NCBI GenBank assembly: GCA_949987565.1
Contig: OX465115.1
Location: forward strand, 1,148,182-1,212,181
Direction: 5' to 3'
DNA length: 64,000 bases
From: Luidia sarsii
Lineage: Eukaryota; Echinodermata; Asteroidea; Paxillosida; Luidiidae
Shown: positions 9,416 through 20,044 of the stretch, in pieces
Numbering within the stretch: position 1 is the first letter of the stretch
Layout of the letters: every line of letters starts with the position of its first letter
Notes under the pieces: model-generated
Databases searched by the model: none
What the model was told of the DNA's origin: nothing
Seen by the model: the letters and a program-made list of their open reading frames with translations, nothing else
Position numbers and translations under genes: made by a program

Positions 9416-9652
9416 GCTTTGCTACACCAAACACACACACCAATGGGAGATGTGATTGTACTTATTTTTTGTTTCCCAAACCCTACCTTAAAAGAAAATT
9501 CCAAAGCAGCGCTGCAAAAGTGTGAACCAGTTGCTATGCTGCACCAAACACACACACCAATGGGAGATGTGATTGTAGTTATTTTTGTTTCCCAAACCCT
9601 AGTTTAAAAGAAAATTCCAAAGCAGCACTGCAAAAGTGTGAACCAGTAGCTG
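9416..9652. repeat. tandem duplication of about 119 bp
   Basis: Two head-to-tail copies share CACCAAACACACACACCAAT, GGGAGATGTGATTGTA, GTTTCCCAAACCCTA and AAAGTGTGAACCAGT, differing at a few bases (TACC/TAGT, GCGC/GCAC). It looks like a simple segmental duplication with about 95% identity by eye. Confidence 0.88.
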
Positions 9653-9797
9653 GCCTTGGCATGATGCAATGACTTTGACAGCCAGCGCACAGGACGGACA
9701 ATTTTCAAAATGACCCAACGGATCTCCGATCATCAAAGGCCACTTTGATGTCTCTCAGAAGGCAAACTGATCCTAAAGACAGCAAAGGGAAGAAGGG

Positions 9798-9868
9798 GTG
9801 GGGTCAGGGTTGGGGTCAGGGATGGGGTCAGGGGTGGGGTCAGGGATGGGGTCAGGGGTGGGGCCCCC
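9798..9868. repeat. GGGGTCAGGGATG minisatellite at the exon 5 donor
   Basis: Alternating GGGGTCAGGGATG / GGGGTCAGGGGTG units run up to within a few bases of the donor at 9872. On the transcribed strand the intron therefore starts with a C-rich CCCCACCCCTGAC tract. Confidence 0.9.
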
Positions 9869-9872
9869 TCAC

Positions 9873-10037
9873 CTGCAAGCAGTGGTAGTGGGTGTGCTTC
9901 AGGTTGATGGTGCAGTCCGGATAGTAAGGGCTGCAGTTGTCCGAGGGACTGAAGCGCATGAAGCCGTGCTGCAGCGAGTTGTCCCGCCGCTTGTGCCAGT
10001 TGTAGTGCCGCACCACGTCCTCCTTTCGCGTGAACCT
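9873..10037 (-). CDS. CASZ1: castor coding exon 5: end of finger 1 and start of finger 2 (896-950)
   Basis: Acceptor GGCTGCAG before 10037, donor GTGAGG after 9873, 165 nt, phase 0 on both sides. Begins [17 protein letters not shown], giving His906 and His910 that close finger 1. The linker [15 protein letters not shown] is identical to human CASZ1 over nearly its whole length. Then comes the first half of finger 2 (Cys930, Cys937, THYHC with Cys948). The donor abuts a GGGGTCAGGG minisatellite at 9798-9868. Confidence 0.96.
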
Positions 10038-10821
10038 CTGCAGCCGACAAACAAAACAGCAGAAAGACTCGAGTGAGACCACGGATGGTGGAGATGGTGG
10101 AGTCGGACGGAAGCCCGCCCACATGCGTGAGAATACTCATCTGCATTTTAGATGGGCCGTTCCAGTATGATGCTGTTCCAAAAGAAAGAAGACGTTCAGA
10201 GTGACTCTTGGCCATTCTCGGAAAGTATAACAGCAGTTCTAGGCCCTTCCAAGATCACACTCAACCAAATACATGTACAAGTACATGTACATGGACTACT
10301 AGAGCAACTTTAGGCAATTTCAAGATCGCACTAAACCAAATACATGGACTACCACTGTAGAGCAACTCTAGGCCATTCAAGATCACTCTGAACCAAATAC
10401 TTGAAGACTGTTACAGAAATGACTCTAAGGCTTCCCAATCATTTTTGGCGGTGTTTCAGGGGGCTGGCTTTACAAAAGGAAAAAGTTTCAAGTCATTAGG
10501 CAACCCCGTTTTCTATTCACTCAATTCTGTAATCAGAATCAGCTTGGTATCTGAAACATGGGGCACTCTTCTTAAAGTCCCCAATCCTGATTTTTTTTTC
10601 TCACATTTTGATTGCTGATTGCTGCAATATTTATGCCATTACTCACAGCAAAATAGGACAAGTATAATGAGAGGTTTCATGTTTTGATCCTTAAGTCAAA
10701 ACAAAATTTTACCCCCCCTACCACTTCATTATTAAGATTTCAGGTCATTCCAAGGCAGCCCAAGCAGGTTTTTTTTTCTAAATTTAAAAAAAGATGAATT
10801 ACAGGGCCTAGCATGTCTCCA

Positions 10822-11070
10822 GAGGTCCTGCTAGGATCAATATGTCAGGCCCACTACATGGTTGATATTTGAGCAATTTTAGTCGCTTCAGTCAGCAGGA
10901 ACTTGCTGCAATATTTTGGCATCAATTGAAGTCCACTTTTTAAGAACTTTCATTTCAGTAATATGCACACAAAAGTTGCTTAACTGCTTACTGACTAAAA
11001 TGAAGCAAAATGCAGATATCAAAAATTAGGAGGGCCTGACGTTTCGATCCTAGCAGGACCTTTTTCAAAG
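10822..11070. repeat. two retroelement-tail copies, head to head
   Basis: A plus-strand copy at 10822-10925 (AGGTCCTGCTAGGATCAA, GTCAGGCCCACTAC) is followed by a minus-strand copy at 10960-11070 (AACTGCTTACTGACTAAAAT ... GGGCCTGACGTTTCGATCC, TAGCAGGACC). Both are diverged. Confidence 0.8.
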
Positions 11071-11174
11071 ACATCCTGGAATCTGGATCGAAATTTTGTC
11101 GGGCCATTTTGGAACTTTTATTTCAAATTGCCAGTGCATTATTATCCCTAACCCCCTACCATTTTTTTGTAAGA

Positions 11175-11625
11175 TAAAACCTGAATCCTGCTGTACTGGC
11201 TACTGTGGACCATTGCCTGAATCCTGCAAAATCCTGCACTGAGCTTATAGAGTTTTAGTCCACATTCTAAACAAAGACTCTTTTCAGCTTAGAACAATGG
11301 GCCATTTTTCGAATGGATAATCTCTTGACAAAAGCCAAAACGACATCCGAATTGTTACCAGCATCCTGCATTTTCCTACTGACAAAATCGCCTTATGCCC
11401 TCAATCCTGCACATTCCTACAGTGTGTCAACTCTCATGTGCCCTCAATCCTGCAAAATCCTTCTCCAGCACTTTGATAGTAGTAGCCTGTATCCTGCATT
11501 TTCTTACAGTGACAATAATCCCTAATGCCCTCAATCCTGCACAATCCTGCAATGTGTCAACTCTTGTGTGCCCTGAATCCTGCAGAATCCTGCAAAAGGC
11601 AAATAGGATTCTGCAGAATTTGGGA
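11175..11625. repeat. diverged (CCTGAATCCTGCAAAAT)n repeat
   Basis: The words CTGAATCCTGCA, CCCTCAATCCTGCA and AATCCTGC recur a dozen times at irregular spacing, alternating with CAGTGTGTCAACTC segments. It is an old, degenerate minisatellite. Confidence 0.7.
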
Positions 11626-12519
11626 AGGTTAGGGTTTTAAACTGATGTCTAGTTTGGCCGGTACTCTGATCTTACACCCACCAAGGGGACGGATGACCCC
11701 TTTCCCTGACATGATTTACAAGGCTTTCAAGTCCCATAGGCTCCCAGAAGGGCCTAGGAGGGGGGTCGGGGATTCAAGGGTGGGCCCCAGCCGGCAGGGT
11801 CCTTAACCGGACTCCCGCATTGCTCTTTCCCATGTCTTCAGCAACTTGACCGCTGAGGCACCGTACCGGTAGCTGGGGGGTCAACCGGTGAATTTGAATC
11901 GGAAAGGAGGCCAGTACCTAGTCAATGACATTGATTTTTTCTCCCTCCCTCCCAGCCTTTTTTTTTCTTCCTTTCGGGTTGGCCCCGCGTTGAGAATGCC
12001 ATTCAAGTCAGGTTTCCAAAAGTAGGCGGCGATGCATCGCCGGGGTACACACCCAAGAGCCTTAGAGATAAAAAAAACAACCTTAACCAATCTGTTGAGA
12101 TAACTTGTATTGCTTTTCAGGCCAAATGTTTGTTAAGGACAATGTAAATGGGACGTCGGGTGCTTACAAGAGTGAGTGTATGTTGACTTCTACATGTGCA
12201 TGTTTGGTGGAGAAATCTATCAACCCATATACTACTGTGGCAGTAGGGGGTATCTTCATAAGTGCAGGCCCAATAGTGTGAACCAACAACTACTTCATCA
12301 TCAGATGCATCCGTTGAAGTACTTGTTGAAGTTAATACAAAAACTGTTGCAAAATGCTCACTGACTACAATAACCTGCAGGTTAAACTGAAAACACATCT
12401 GTTGAATCTGTAGATTATAATCTGTTTTGTTTATTTTGTAAACTGTTAAGCGCATTGAGGTTTCTTTCAGTAATGAAATGCGCTCTATAAGAATCACCTA
12501 TTATTATTATTACTGTACA

Positions 12520-12770
12520 TCAATCTCTCCCATCTCCTTCCCATCCCTTTGATCCTCCCCACCCTTTTGTTTGTTTTCCCTAATCTCCCCTCCATTCGGC
12601 TTGATGTACATCTGCATCACACTCCCTTCCCTTTTGTCCTTCCTCTGTCATATGTGTCAGGGCTTTCCTTCCCCTGAATGTCTGTATACAGTATGTCCTT
12701 GTCACTTTGCCTTTGAGAAAGGTCCTGCTAGGATCGAAACGTCAGGCCGTATAACTTTTGAGATTGAAGT
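12520..12770 (+). mobile_element. Penelope-like element 3' tail (truncated, diverged)
   Basis: A pyrimidine-rich leader of about 190 bp, then GTCCTTGTCACTTTGCCTTT, the core hairpin GGTCCTGCTAGGATC and GAAACGTCAGGCC. The same order is found at 19261-19600 and 49129-49396, where the identity is higher. No coding part remains. Confidence 0.75.
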
Positions 12771-12889
12771 AGCTGTTGGTACAAAAGCTTAGGCACCCTT
12801 CCGAACTGGTTGCTCTCTAAGTGCTATCTTTAAGATACTAATATCAATCTGTAGGACTGGCCCGGCTGTCTTCACACATTTTCATTTCG

Positions 12890-13055
12890 GGTGTCAGCAG
12901 CAACGTCACAAAACGCATTCAAAACTGGCAGCCGGTGAAGTAAGTCACCAGATCAGGAGTATCGAGTTCACTGAGTGGACAGGGCGGACCCGTCACATTA
13001 CCAGTCATTGATGGCATGACCATGAGTCTGGATTTCACGGCACCGACAGAGATGG
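12890..13055 (+). repeat. dispersed repeat, copy 1 of inverted pair
   Basis: Shares with the reverse complement of 15720-15865 the words GTCACCAG, GAGTGGA, AGGGCGGACC, CAGTCAT, GCATGAC and ATGAGTCTGGATTTCAC in the same order. The element is unknown to me. The two copies lie 2.8 kb apart in opposite orientation. Confidence 0.65.
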
Positions 13056-15719
13056 GAGTCTACGATCCCTCACCCACACTTTCTCAAGCTCCCTGCAAAT
13101 AGACCAGCACCTGATAACCGTCTGTTCAGCTGTAACCACATGAAAAATCATAACACTTGAAAATGCTTAGACCTCAACGTACATGTACATTGTACAGTAC
13201 ATATGAATCTATCAACAACGTACTGTAGGCGCATTTACAATGTACGATTATGTGCTCTCATATTTACCGTGGACCTGCTGTTTACAGTCTATGACACAGG
13301 GCTCGGCCAAGAGCGTCGTCGAATTTAATCAGAGCTGAAACTGAACTTGAAACTGAGCCTTGCACGATACGAGACTCTCACATTGTGTGCGCGGCATGAA
13401 ACGCACCGGGCAATACTGCCAGCAACGAAGAGCCATACATCATTCTCAATGTCCCTTCGGCCGTTTCGCTCGGGATTTGACTCATACTTTCTTGTTCTTG
13501 TTTTCCTGAACACTTCTGACGAAATCTTGCCGACAGGACTTCCCTTGAAGCTTTTGAAGGTTCTGAGGCAGCGACTGATGATTTGCTTATCAAATGCATT
13601 TGGTGCTTTTACTGAAAAAATGGGTTTAGAGTATTGTATGGTGTGTGGACGTGCTGGACTGATCATCACAGTTAATCGATTGCACAGGGAATGAGTCTAA
13701 AGCACAGCATGTACATGTTCAGTGTACGTGCACATGAATTCAGGAAATATCCTGAACACATTCCTTTTCAAAAGCCAAATTGCCATCGCAATATGTCCAT
13801 TTTTTTTCTGGCATGATTTTGATCCCCAAGAAGGCAATTTTTGGTGTGTTTTTTTTTAATCAAATTCCTGGCACAGCCCATCTACCGTAAGTAGTGAGGC
13901 AGGCCACTTCATAGTTTAACATGAAGCGGAAAAAACATGCATCAGATATAATATTTGAAAAGAGCATGTATTGTGTATTTCTGCAAGCCAGCTACATTGT
14001 ACAGTAGTCTGTCGAACCGTTCCCCACACGAGTGCTATCAATTTTCCTTGTACATTCCTATTCTATTTTGTTTTCTTCTTCTTCGTCTGTGGGTTTGAAA
14101 TGCGGCCAAATATGGGAAATATGTGGGGGATTTCTGTCCCCTGCTTTCTCCCTCTCAAGATAGTGCATTTCCTACTCTGTTATCGGTTTCGCTGCATTGT
14201 ATTTCAAAATCCTGTTGGCAAACCCAGTCTGTTTTTCGCCTCTTGGCCTTGGGTCTAGGGTTACAAAATAACAACGGAACGGGACAAATTTCCTGCAGTA
14301 TGCTCAAAACCTTTCATCTCTGGCGATAAGAGAATCAAATGCTGCCAAATGCTGTGCCTATTGTGGTCTTCATGAACTCAGATCCTATGAAAGTCAAATG
14401 TACATAGTCCTTGCAAAGCTCTGAAAATTCACCCATGAACATTGCCTAAAATGTCGACATGCTAACTACCTACATTTACAGTACTACACAGTACACACAA
14501 TGTATACAGCGTTTCATTAGTGCTTATTTCTTATGGCTGCCCGTGATTTTTTTTTTTTTTTTTCCCAGGCAAAACAAAAATTAATCGGCAACTTATGACC
14601 ACAAAAAGCCACACATTTCTCCAAAGACTCCAAAGTTCCTTTTGGAAAATCCCAAGCCAAACAGATCAAACGTTTTCGTTTTCGTTCCCAAGCTGGGAAA
14701 AAGGCAATCACCTTGACATTTTTGTGAAGGACAAAACATGAAAGATGTCTTTCGTCAAGTCACTACAAAATCCTACCATAGACACACAATAGAAGAAGAA
14801 AAACAGACTTAAAAGTATCAAAAGATTTTTGCAAGCTGGGGAAAAAAATAACATCTTGACATTCTTCATGACAAAACACGATAGTAATCTTTCATCAAGT
14901 CTCTACAAAGTCCTAAAATAGACTGCAATAAAAATAAAATACACACTAACTCGTGAAAACAAAGAAAGAAAAAAAAAACAGAGAGAAAATCGGCCTTAAT
15001 TCAAACCGGATTTTTCGACTAAAGGACAAACAAGACGGGAACAAAAACAGGAAAAAGGGTTAATTTCCTTGGCCAGAGAATCCGTGAAACCAGACTCTCA
15101 CTTTCTGGGCTCGTTTTCAGCCTCATTTTTTTTTGGGTCTAAATCACAAGGAAGTGGACAATTTCCCTTCATTGTCTGGCCATTTCCTTTCTGCAAAATG
15201 TTCCCCTAAAAGAAAAAAAGGGAGGGGTTAGGGCCAATTGGGACTCGGGGGGGGGGGGGGTCTGTCAGTGTAATCTAAGCTTCTTTTTTTTCTTTTTCTT
15301 CGCTTGCCCAACTCCAGCTTACAGGAAGTTCTGTTAAAAGGGGTGCCTTTAATCAACCCTACTGGAAGTAAGTGATGATAGAGGGAGAATTGTTGGATAG
15401 GAAGATTTTGTTTTCAAGTCTTGGAATGCTTGGTGCGTCTCCTTTTCTCTTTTTTCATTTCACCCGAGCCTTAAAAAGTTTAAAAGTCAATGAGAGACAA
15501 AAATGTACCAATATTGCAAAAACTGCCAATTTGTGTAACTAGAATGGCCAGAAGAATATACATCCTCAAACAAGTTTATAAGGCCTGACATTTCAATCTT
15601 CATAGGAAAGAGGACAGTCTAGGGAATGGTTGGTGCCCCAGATTAAGAGAATACATGTACATGTAGGTACCTTTGTGGTTGACGCCTTAACGGCTTTTTT
15701 TTAAGCATCACAGACACAT

Positions 15720-15865
15720 ATTTCTGTTCGTGTGGTGAAATCCAGACTCATAGTCATGCGATCCATGACTGTTAAATACATGACAGGTCCGCCCTTTCCA
15801 CTCCATGAACTGGTGACTTTAACTCACCAAATGCATATTTTTCTGAAAGTTTTGTGATGCTGTAA
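15720..15865 (-). repeat. dispersed repeat, copy 2 of inverted pair
   Basis: Minus-strand counterpart of 12890-13055; GTGAAATCCAGACTCATAGT and GGTCCGCCCTTTCCACTC are the most conserved words. A MITE or SINE fragment is possible. Confidence 0.65.
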
Positions 15866-17299
15866 TTTACATGTGAAATACATGTACTTTTCCGATCATA
15901 TTTCCCCTAGTAAATTTTGGCTGACAAGGCAGGTCACCGACCTTTAATGCAGTTTCAGTGGGCCGTTAGTGTCCAAAAATCTATTTATTAGCGGCCACTG
16001 ACATTTAGGCCACTTTTAGAAGTTGTGCCCTGATGCAGACCATGCGCTAAACTAGATGCACCTGTACCTCACACAGATCTCTTAACTCCAAATCATTGGA
16101 TGACTCACCCCACGAAAAAGAACAAAGGGACAGAGAGGTGGAAGACGTGAGTAAAACCGAAAGTTCCTGAATGGCACTCCTTTCTTTCTTTTTCTTGTTG
16201 AGATCGCAATCAGAAAACATACTTTTTTCTCGTCGAGGGGGGGGGGGAGATCGAAGAGTGAAAAGGCCAAGGGAATGTGGTTGAGAGTGAGACTTAATTT
16301 GTTGCTTTTCTAGAGCATGTGAAATCGGCCGAAATACGAGACCTGTTAAACCTGAAACTCCTCGTCTTGACAAAGGGAGAAGAGGGGGAAGCTCCAAAAG
16401 AACCATCGCAAGGAGGAAGTAAAAAGCCAGGCTACGGGCAATTGAGGGACTTTTGTGCTTCTCTTTTTTCTTATTCTATTTTTGATTCGGCCTGTCTCAC
16501 TCTTATCGTGCGAATGTGACAAGGAAAGCAAAAGATGTTGACGAAAAGAACATACGGTTTAACATTAGGTTGAACTTTAAGACATAGAAAGTGCTGAGGC
16601 TTTCCTTTTGTAAGGGACCTGCAGAATGCGGACCCTGGATGTACTGACTAGCAGATACATGTATGTGACACCATGTACAGACTTCTTACAAGTTATTGTC
16701 CCTTTGCATCAGACGGCAAGAGGATAGTGTCCCCAGAGATTCACAACAATTAATGTCTTATTGCATCTGACTGGCGCCCTCTACTGAATCGCAGGCTCGG
16801 GTTAGAATCCTATCCCAGTCTGATCACGACTTTTGTGGTCGTCATGAATTTCGCTTGCAGCTGATCATATGAAATTTCTTAATTGCATTTAATTTTATAG
16901 GATACTGAGACAAAGTCACAAAACATCTTGAAATTAACATGTCTTCGATGGAAAATTTAAACAATGTGCCAAAATTCTCCATTCAGAAAACACTGCTGAC
17001 GGTGCCCCTCTTCCAAGGATTATAATGTTACGAAAACCATCACTTGTCATGAGTTAATTTTAGACTTGTGATTTACTATTCGAATTGACTCTTCTACAAG
17101 AAAAAAAAAGTACCAGCAATTCTGTCCAAGTTGGCAGCTACAAACACTTTCGGTTTCAACCGGACCTACATTGTATCCAGAAGCATTCTCAGGAAAGACA
17201 GTGACCCAAAATAGCTTGTTTTCGTTTAATTTTATTACTGAAAAGAGTAATACAAACAAGTACTTTCTGACTTATGACTTGTGATAACACCAATCTAAA

Positions 17300-17355
17300 G
17301 AATTTAGAGGGCTTGATGTTGTTATCCTACCAGGACCTTTCTCAAAGGTAGAATG
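17300..17355 (-). repeat. retroelement-tail fragment
   Basis: Minus-strand fragment: TTAGAGGGCTTGATG, then TATCCTACCAGGACCTTTCT and CAAAGG. It lies just downstream (in transcription) of exon 4 in intron 4. A plus fragment, TGCCTTTGAGAAAGGTCCTG, is at 17740. Confidence 0.75.
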
Positions 17356-17450
17356 CGTGCAGATTCACACACCTCTCCCCCCTCCCCCCTCATAAAAAAA
17401 AAGAAAATCAATAAGCATTGAAGACTTTGTGATCCATATCCTCTACTTAC

Positions 17451-17541
17451 GGCAAAGTTGCACCCTTCATCAACGCAGTGGTAATGTTCCTTAAACTGGT
17501 AGACACAGTGTAGATACCCGCAATGGGTCGAACCTGAGAAT
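17451..17541 (-). CDS. CASZ1: castor coding exon 4: first half of zinc finger 1 (865-895)
   Basis: A 91-nt exon with acceptor GTGCACAG before 17541 and donor GTAAGT after 17451. It enters in phase 2 and leaves in phase 0. It encodes RFSGSTHCGYLHCVYQF, then KEHYHC and VDEGCNFA. The human counterpart begins RFSGSQHCGHIHCAYQY, so nearly every position is conserved. Cys872, Cys877, His884, His886, Cys887 and Cys892 are the castor-type ligands or signature residues. The finger is completed by exon 5. Confidence 0.96.
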
Positions 17542-17784
17542 CTGTGCACACACGCGGGAAACAAGAGACAAGCTTAGAAGAGAAATCCCCAAATACAATG
17601 TACTCTCCAATTATGCAGTGATCAAAGTACAGTCGACAATTCTTGCCTATTGTGACAAACTGCTTAAACTTTCCCTGTCATTTTTTGTTTATCATTTCCT
17701 TTTATTCTTAGCCTGTTTAACAGGCTAAGAATGATACTGCCTTTGAGAAAGGTCCTGCCAGGTACCGGTACCCCGGTACCTACA

Positions 17785-17875
17785 GGTACAGTATACACCT
17801 TTACAATTTCCCTGTGGAGACCTATTCAACCTACACACACATGTATTGTCTTAGGTCTCCACAAGGCACTAGATT
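17785..17875. mobile_element. small palindromic MITE, CCTGTGGAGACC / GGTCTCCACAAGG
   Basis: TTTCCCTGTGGAGACCTATTC at the left and GGTCTCCACAAGGCACTAGA (17854-17873) at the right form imperfect inverted ends. The same pair of words bounds 36952-37035. It is too short to code for anything. Confidence 0.6.
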
Positions 17876-18302
17876 CACGCCCAGTTTGCGTGTGTGTGTG
17901 TTGTGTAATGTACATGTAGGTTATCAATGGAATAATGATACTACATGTAGGGCCTATCTCCTTAGGAATAGATTGATTCAGATGACTGACAAAGCAGAAA
18001 CAATTTGAAGGGCATTTTGAAGGCTGGTTTGACACACTTGGAAGGCACGGGTCTATGGGTCTTGGTGGATATTTCAAAATCTGTACGTCCTGTTTCACCG
18101 ACCACTCTGATATGAAAGTGCATGTATCACGAGTCTGCATATTGAACAATTGTCTATGATGCTCCTGTATACATTTCTTGTTGAATTTGGAACAAAGCGT
18201 GAAGAGCAAGTTCTAATTTGTCTCAGGGTACACCGAATTTGGCCACGTGAGTTAAGCAATCAAGTAACCATGCATGCTACAGTCGAGGATGTATGAGAGA
18301 AA

Positions 18303-18475
18303 AATTTAGTGGGCCTGACGTTTCGATCCTAGCAGGACCTTTCTCAAAGGCAGGACCTTTCTCTGCCTTTGAGAAAGGTCCTGCTAGGATCGAAACATCA
18401 GGCCCACTAAATTCTGAGATTTGCATTTTGGTAACTTTAGTCAGTAAGCAGTTTGCAGCATTTTTGTAGATCACT
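18303..18475. repeat. foldback of two retroelement tails: 50-bp inverted repeat, one mismatch
   Basis: 18303-18352 and 18364-18413 are reverse complements with a single difference, GAAACGTC versus GAAACATC, which is a CpG to CpA change. The plus copy continues with GATTTGCATTTTGGTAAC, then CAGTAAGCAGTTTGCAGC, to about 18475. It has the same design as 6522-6705 with an 11-bp spacer. Confidence 0.92.
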
Positions 18476-19053
18476 TATGTATCAGATTTCTGACCCCTTC
18501 ACTGACACGCCTAATGAACATGTGCATGTGTAATGGGACTGGTTTTCATCTCCTATTGTGTTTCCACTGCTCAAGGCAATCAGCACAATGCACACGTAAG
18601 TTCTGTAGCAGCACATTCTCCACTACAGCCATGTACATGTACACGCAATCTTTCCGTTGTGCGACCTTGCAGCCAATTTCTGTCGCTGAATGTTAAATCG
18701 GAAACTTCCTGAGTGGCTCGGCCGCACACAAAGCAAAGCGAGCCAGCGCTTTAAGTAATAATCACTCCTCCAGAGAGCAGAGCTAATGAATCAATCCAAC
18801 GCTGTGTGACGGGGCCTTGTTTGCGACAGGGTAGACTGAGGGCTCCCAGAATATCATCTTAATGCTCTCAAAATTTCCGTTTTCCGTTCAAAGGGACCTT
18901 GCACATCTTTGAGAGGGGTCAATCAACACTGTCAGCTGAAAATGCCAATTGCACGATGCTTCGGAAAAAACTGCGAATGAAATTGTTTTACATTTGACTG
19001 AGAAGATTTATGGGTTTTCAAAGTAATCAATCATTGTATTTAAACAATTTTTT

Positions 19054-19600
19054 GTGACTATCACAACCTGTAAAATGGACATCCCTGTTGGGTATCACTT
19101 CAATCTCCCTGATCATTCGATACCAGATATGAGTGTACTGGGCATAGAATCCCTTGGTCACCGTAGTAATGCTGTCCGTCTTAGCCGTGAGAAAATGTGG
19201 ATGAAGCGTCTCCGGACTATTCAACCACATGGTCTCAACATCCAGGAGGGTAATGACTAACACCATGTAGCTTTCTGATGATCCTTCTTTTGTGTTAACT
19301 CCTCCATACTTCTCTCTTTGATCTTTCCCCCTCTTCTCACTAATCCCTACACTACTCCTTGCCCTTCCCTTTGATCTCACTCTACCAGCTTTCCTCTTTG
19401 TCCTTTGTTTCTCATCCGTGTCCTATTCACTCTCTTCCCCCTTCCTTCATGTACATGTATCTGTTTTGTCCTTGTCACTCTGCCTTTGAGAAAGGTCCTG
19501 CTAGGATCGAAACGTCAGGCCCACTAAATTTTGAGATTTGCATTTTGGTAATTATAGTCAGTAAGCAGTTTGCAACATTTTTGTATATCATGTTTTGTAC
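19054..19600 (+). mobile_element. 5'-truncated Penelope-like element: GIY-YIG-type C-terminus plus 3' tail
   Basis: The open frame up to TAA at 19258-19260 encodes a C-terminal fragment with PVGYHFNLPDHSIPDMSV, LSREKMWMKRLRTIQPHGLN. This pattern (HFN-x-P-x-H, RE-x-x-W-x-x-x-LRT-x-x-P-x-GLN) is, to my knowledge, typical of the end of the GIY-YIG endonuclease domain of Penelope-like and related retroelement proteins. After the stop come about 220 bp of pyrimidine-rich DNA, then TGCCTTTGAGAAAGGTCC, the hairpin, GAAACGTCAGGCCC and the AT-rich end TTTTTGTATATCA. No reverse transcriptase part is present. The frame is intact but the element cannot be autonomous. Assignment to Penelope rests on the motif alone. 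Confidence 0.7.
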
Positions 19601-19639
19601 ATTCATCAAAGACAGAATGTTTTAATTCCTTTTTGTTTT

Positions 19640-19915
19640 AAAAAATATGGTGGGCCTGATATCTCGATCCAAGCAAGGACCTTTGTCAAACTGTCAAAGG
19701 CAAGATTCTGCTTCTTAGAAAGATCCAGCTCGGATCAAAATAATTTGAGATTTAAAGTGATATACATAAATTTTGCAAACTGCTTACTGACTAAAATTAC
19801 CAAAATGCTAATCTCAAATTTTAGTGGGCCTGATGTTTCGATCCAAGCAGGACCTTTCTCAATTTGAGATTTGTAATTTGCTAAGCAGTTTGTACCATTT
19901 TGCCTTAGTTCTGTT
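19640..19915. repeat. two diverged retroelement tails
   Basis: GTGGGCCTGATATCTCGATCC near 19650 and GTGGGCCTGATGTTTCGATCC near 19825, both minus-type cores, with TGCAAACTGCTTACTGACTA and AAATTACCAAAATGCTAATC between them. It is a patchwork of nested or recombined copies next to the element at 19054-19600. Confidence 0.75.
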
Positions 19916-20044
19916 CAAAAGTCTTGTTTTGTTTTTGCATAAAGAACTTGTTTTGTTTTTTTGTCTGGGAAAAGTCTGAAGCTCATGTCCAAGACTGAGA
20001 GAGGTTTGGATTTTTTTTTTTAGAGGGGGGATTGGAGGACTGAC

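Larger units (their letters stand above)
8710..9872 (-). other. castor intron 5 (1163 bp)
   Basis: Holds the hammerhead-like repeat at 8878-9000, a tandem duplication at 9416-9652 and a G-rich minisatellite at 9798-9868 next to the exon 5 donor. Confidence 0.85.
10038..17450 (-). other. castor intron 4 (7413 bp)
   Basis: Large intron splitting fingers 1 and 2 from the exon 4 half of finger 1. It has retroelement-tail copies (10822-11070, 12520-12770, 17300-17355), a CCTGAATCCTGCA repeat (11175-11625), an inverted pair of a dispersed repeat (12890-13055 and 15720-15865) and many homopolymer runs. The 13.1-15.6 kb and 16.0-17.2 kb parts look unique and hold nothing I can call. Confidence 0.85.
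17542..20044 (-). other. castor intron 3 (2503 bp)
   Basis: Rich in retroelement tails: foldback at 18303-18475, the Penelope-like remnant at 19054-19600 and two more tails at 19640-19915. A small TIR element is at 17785-17875. The stretch 18490-19050 has no repeat or gene that I can see. Confidence 0.85.

Noticed and set aside
11730..11880. tRNA-like or retroelement priming sequence around GGATTCAAGGGTGG
   Set aside because: No complete B box or paired arms; could not be supported.
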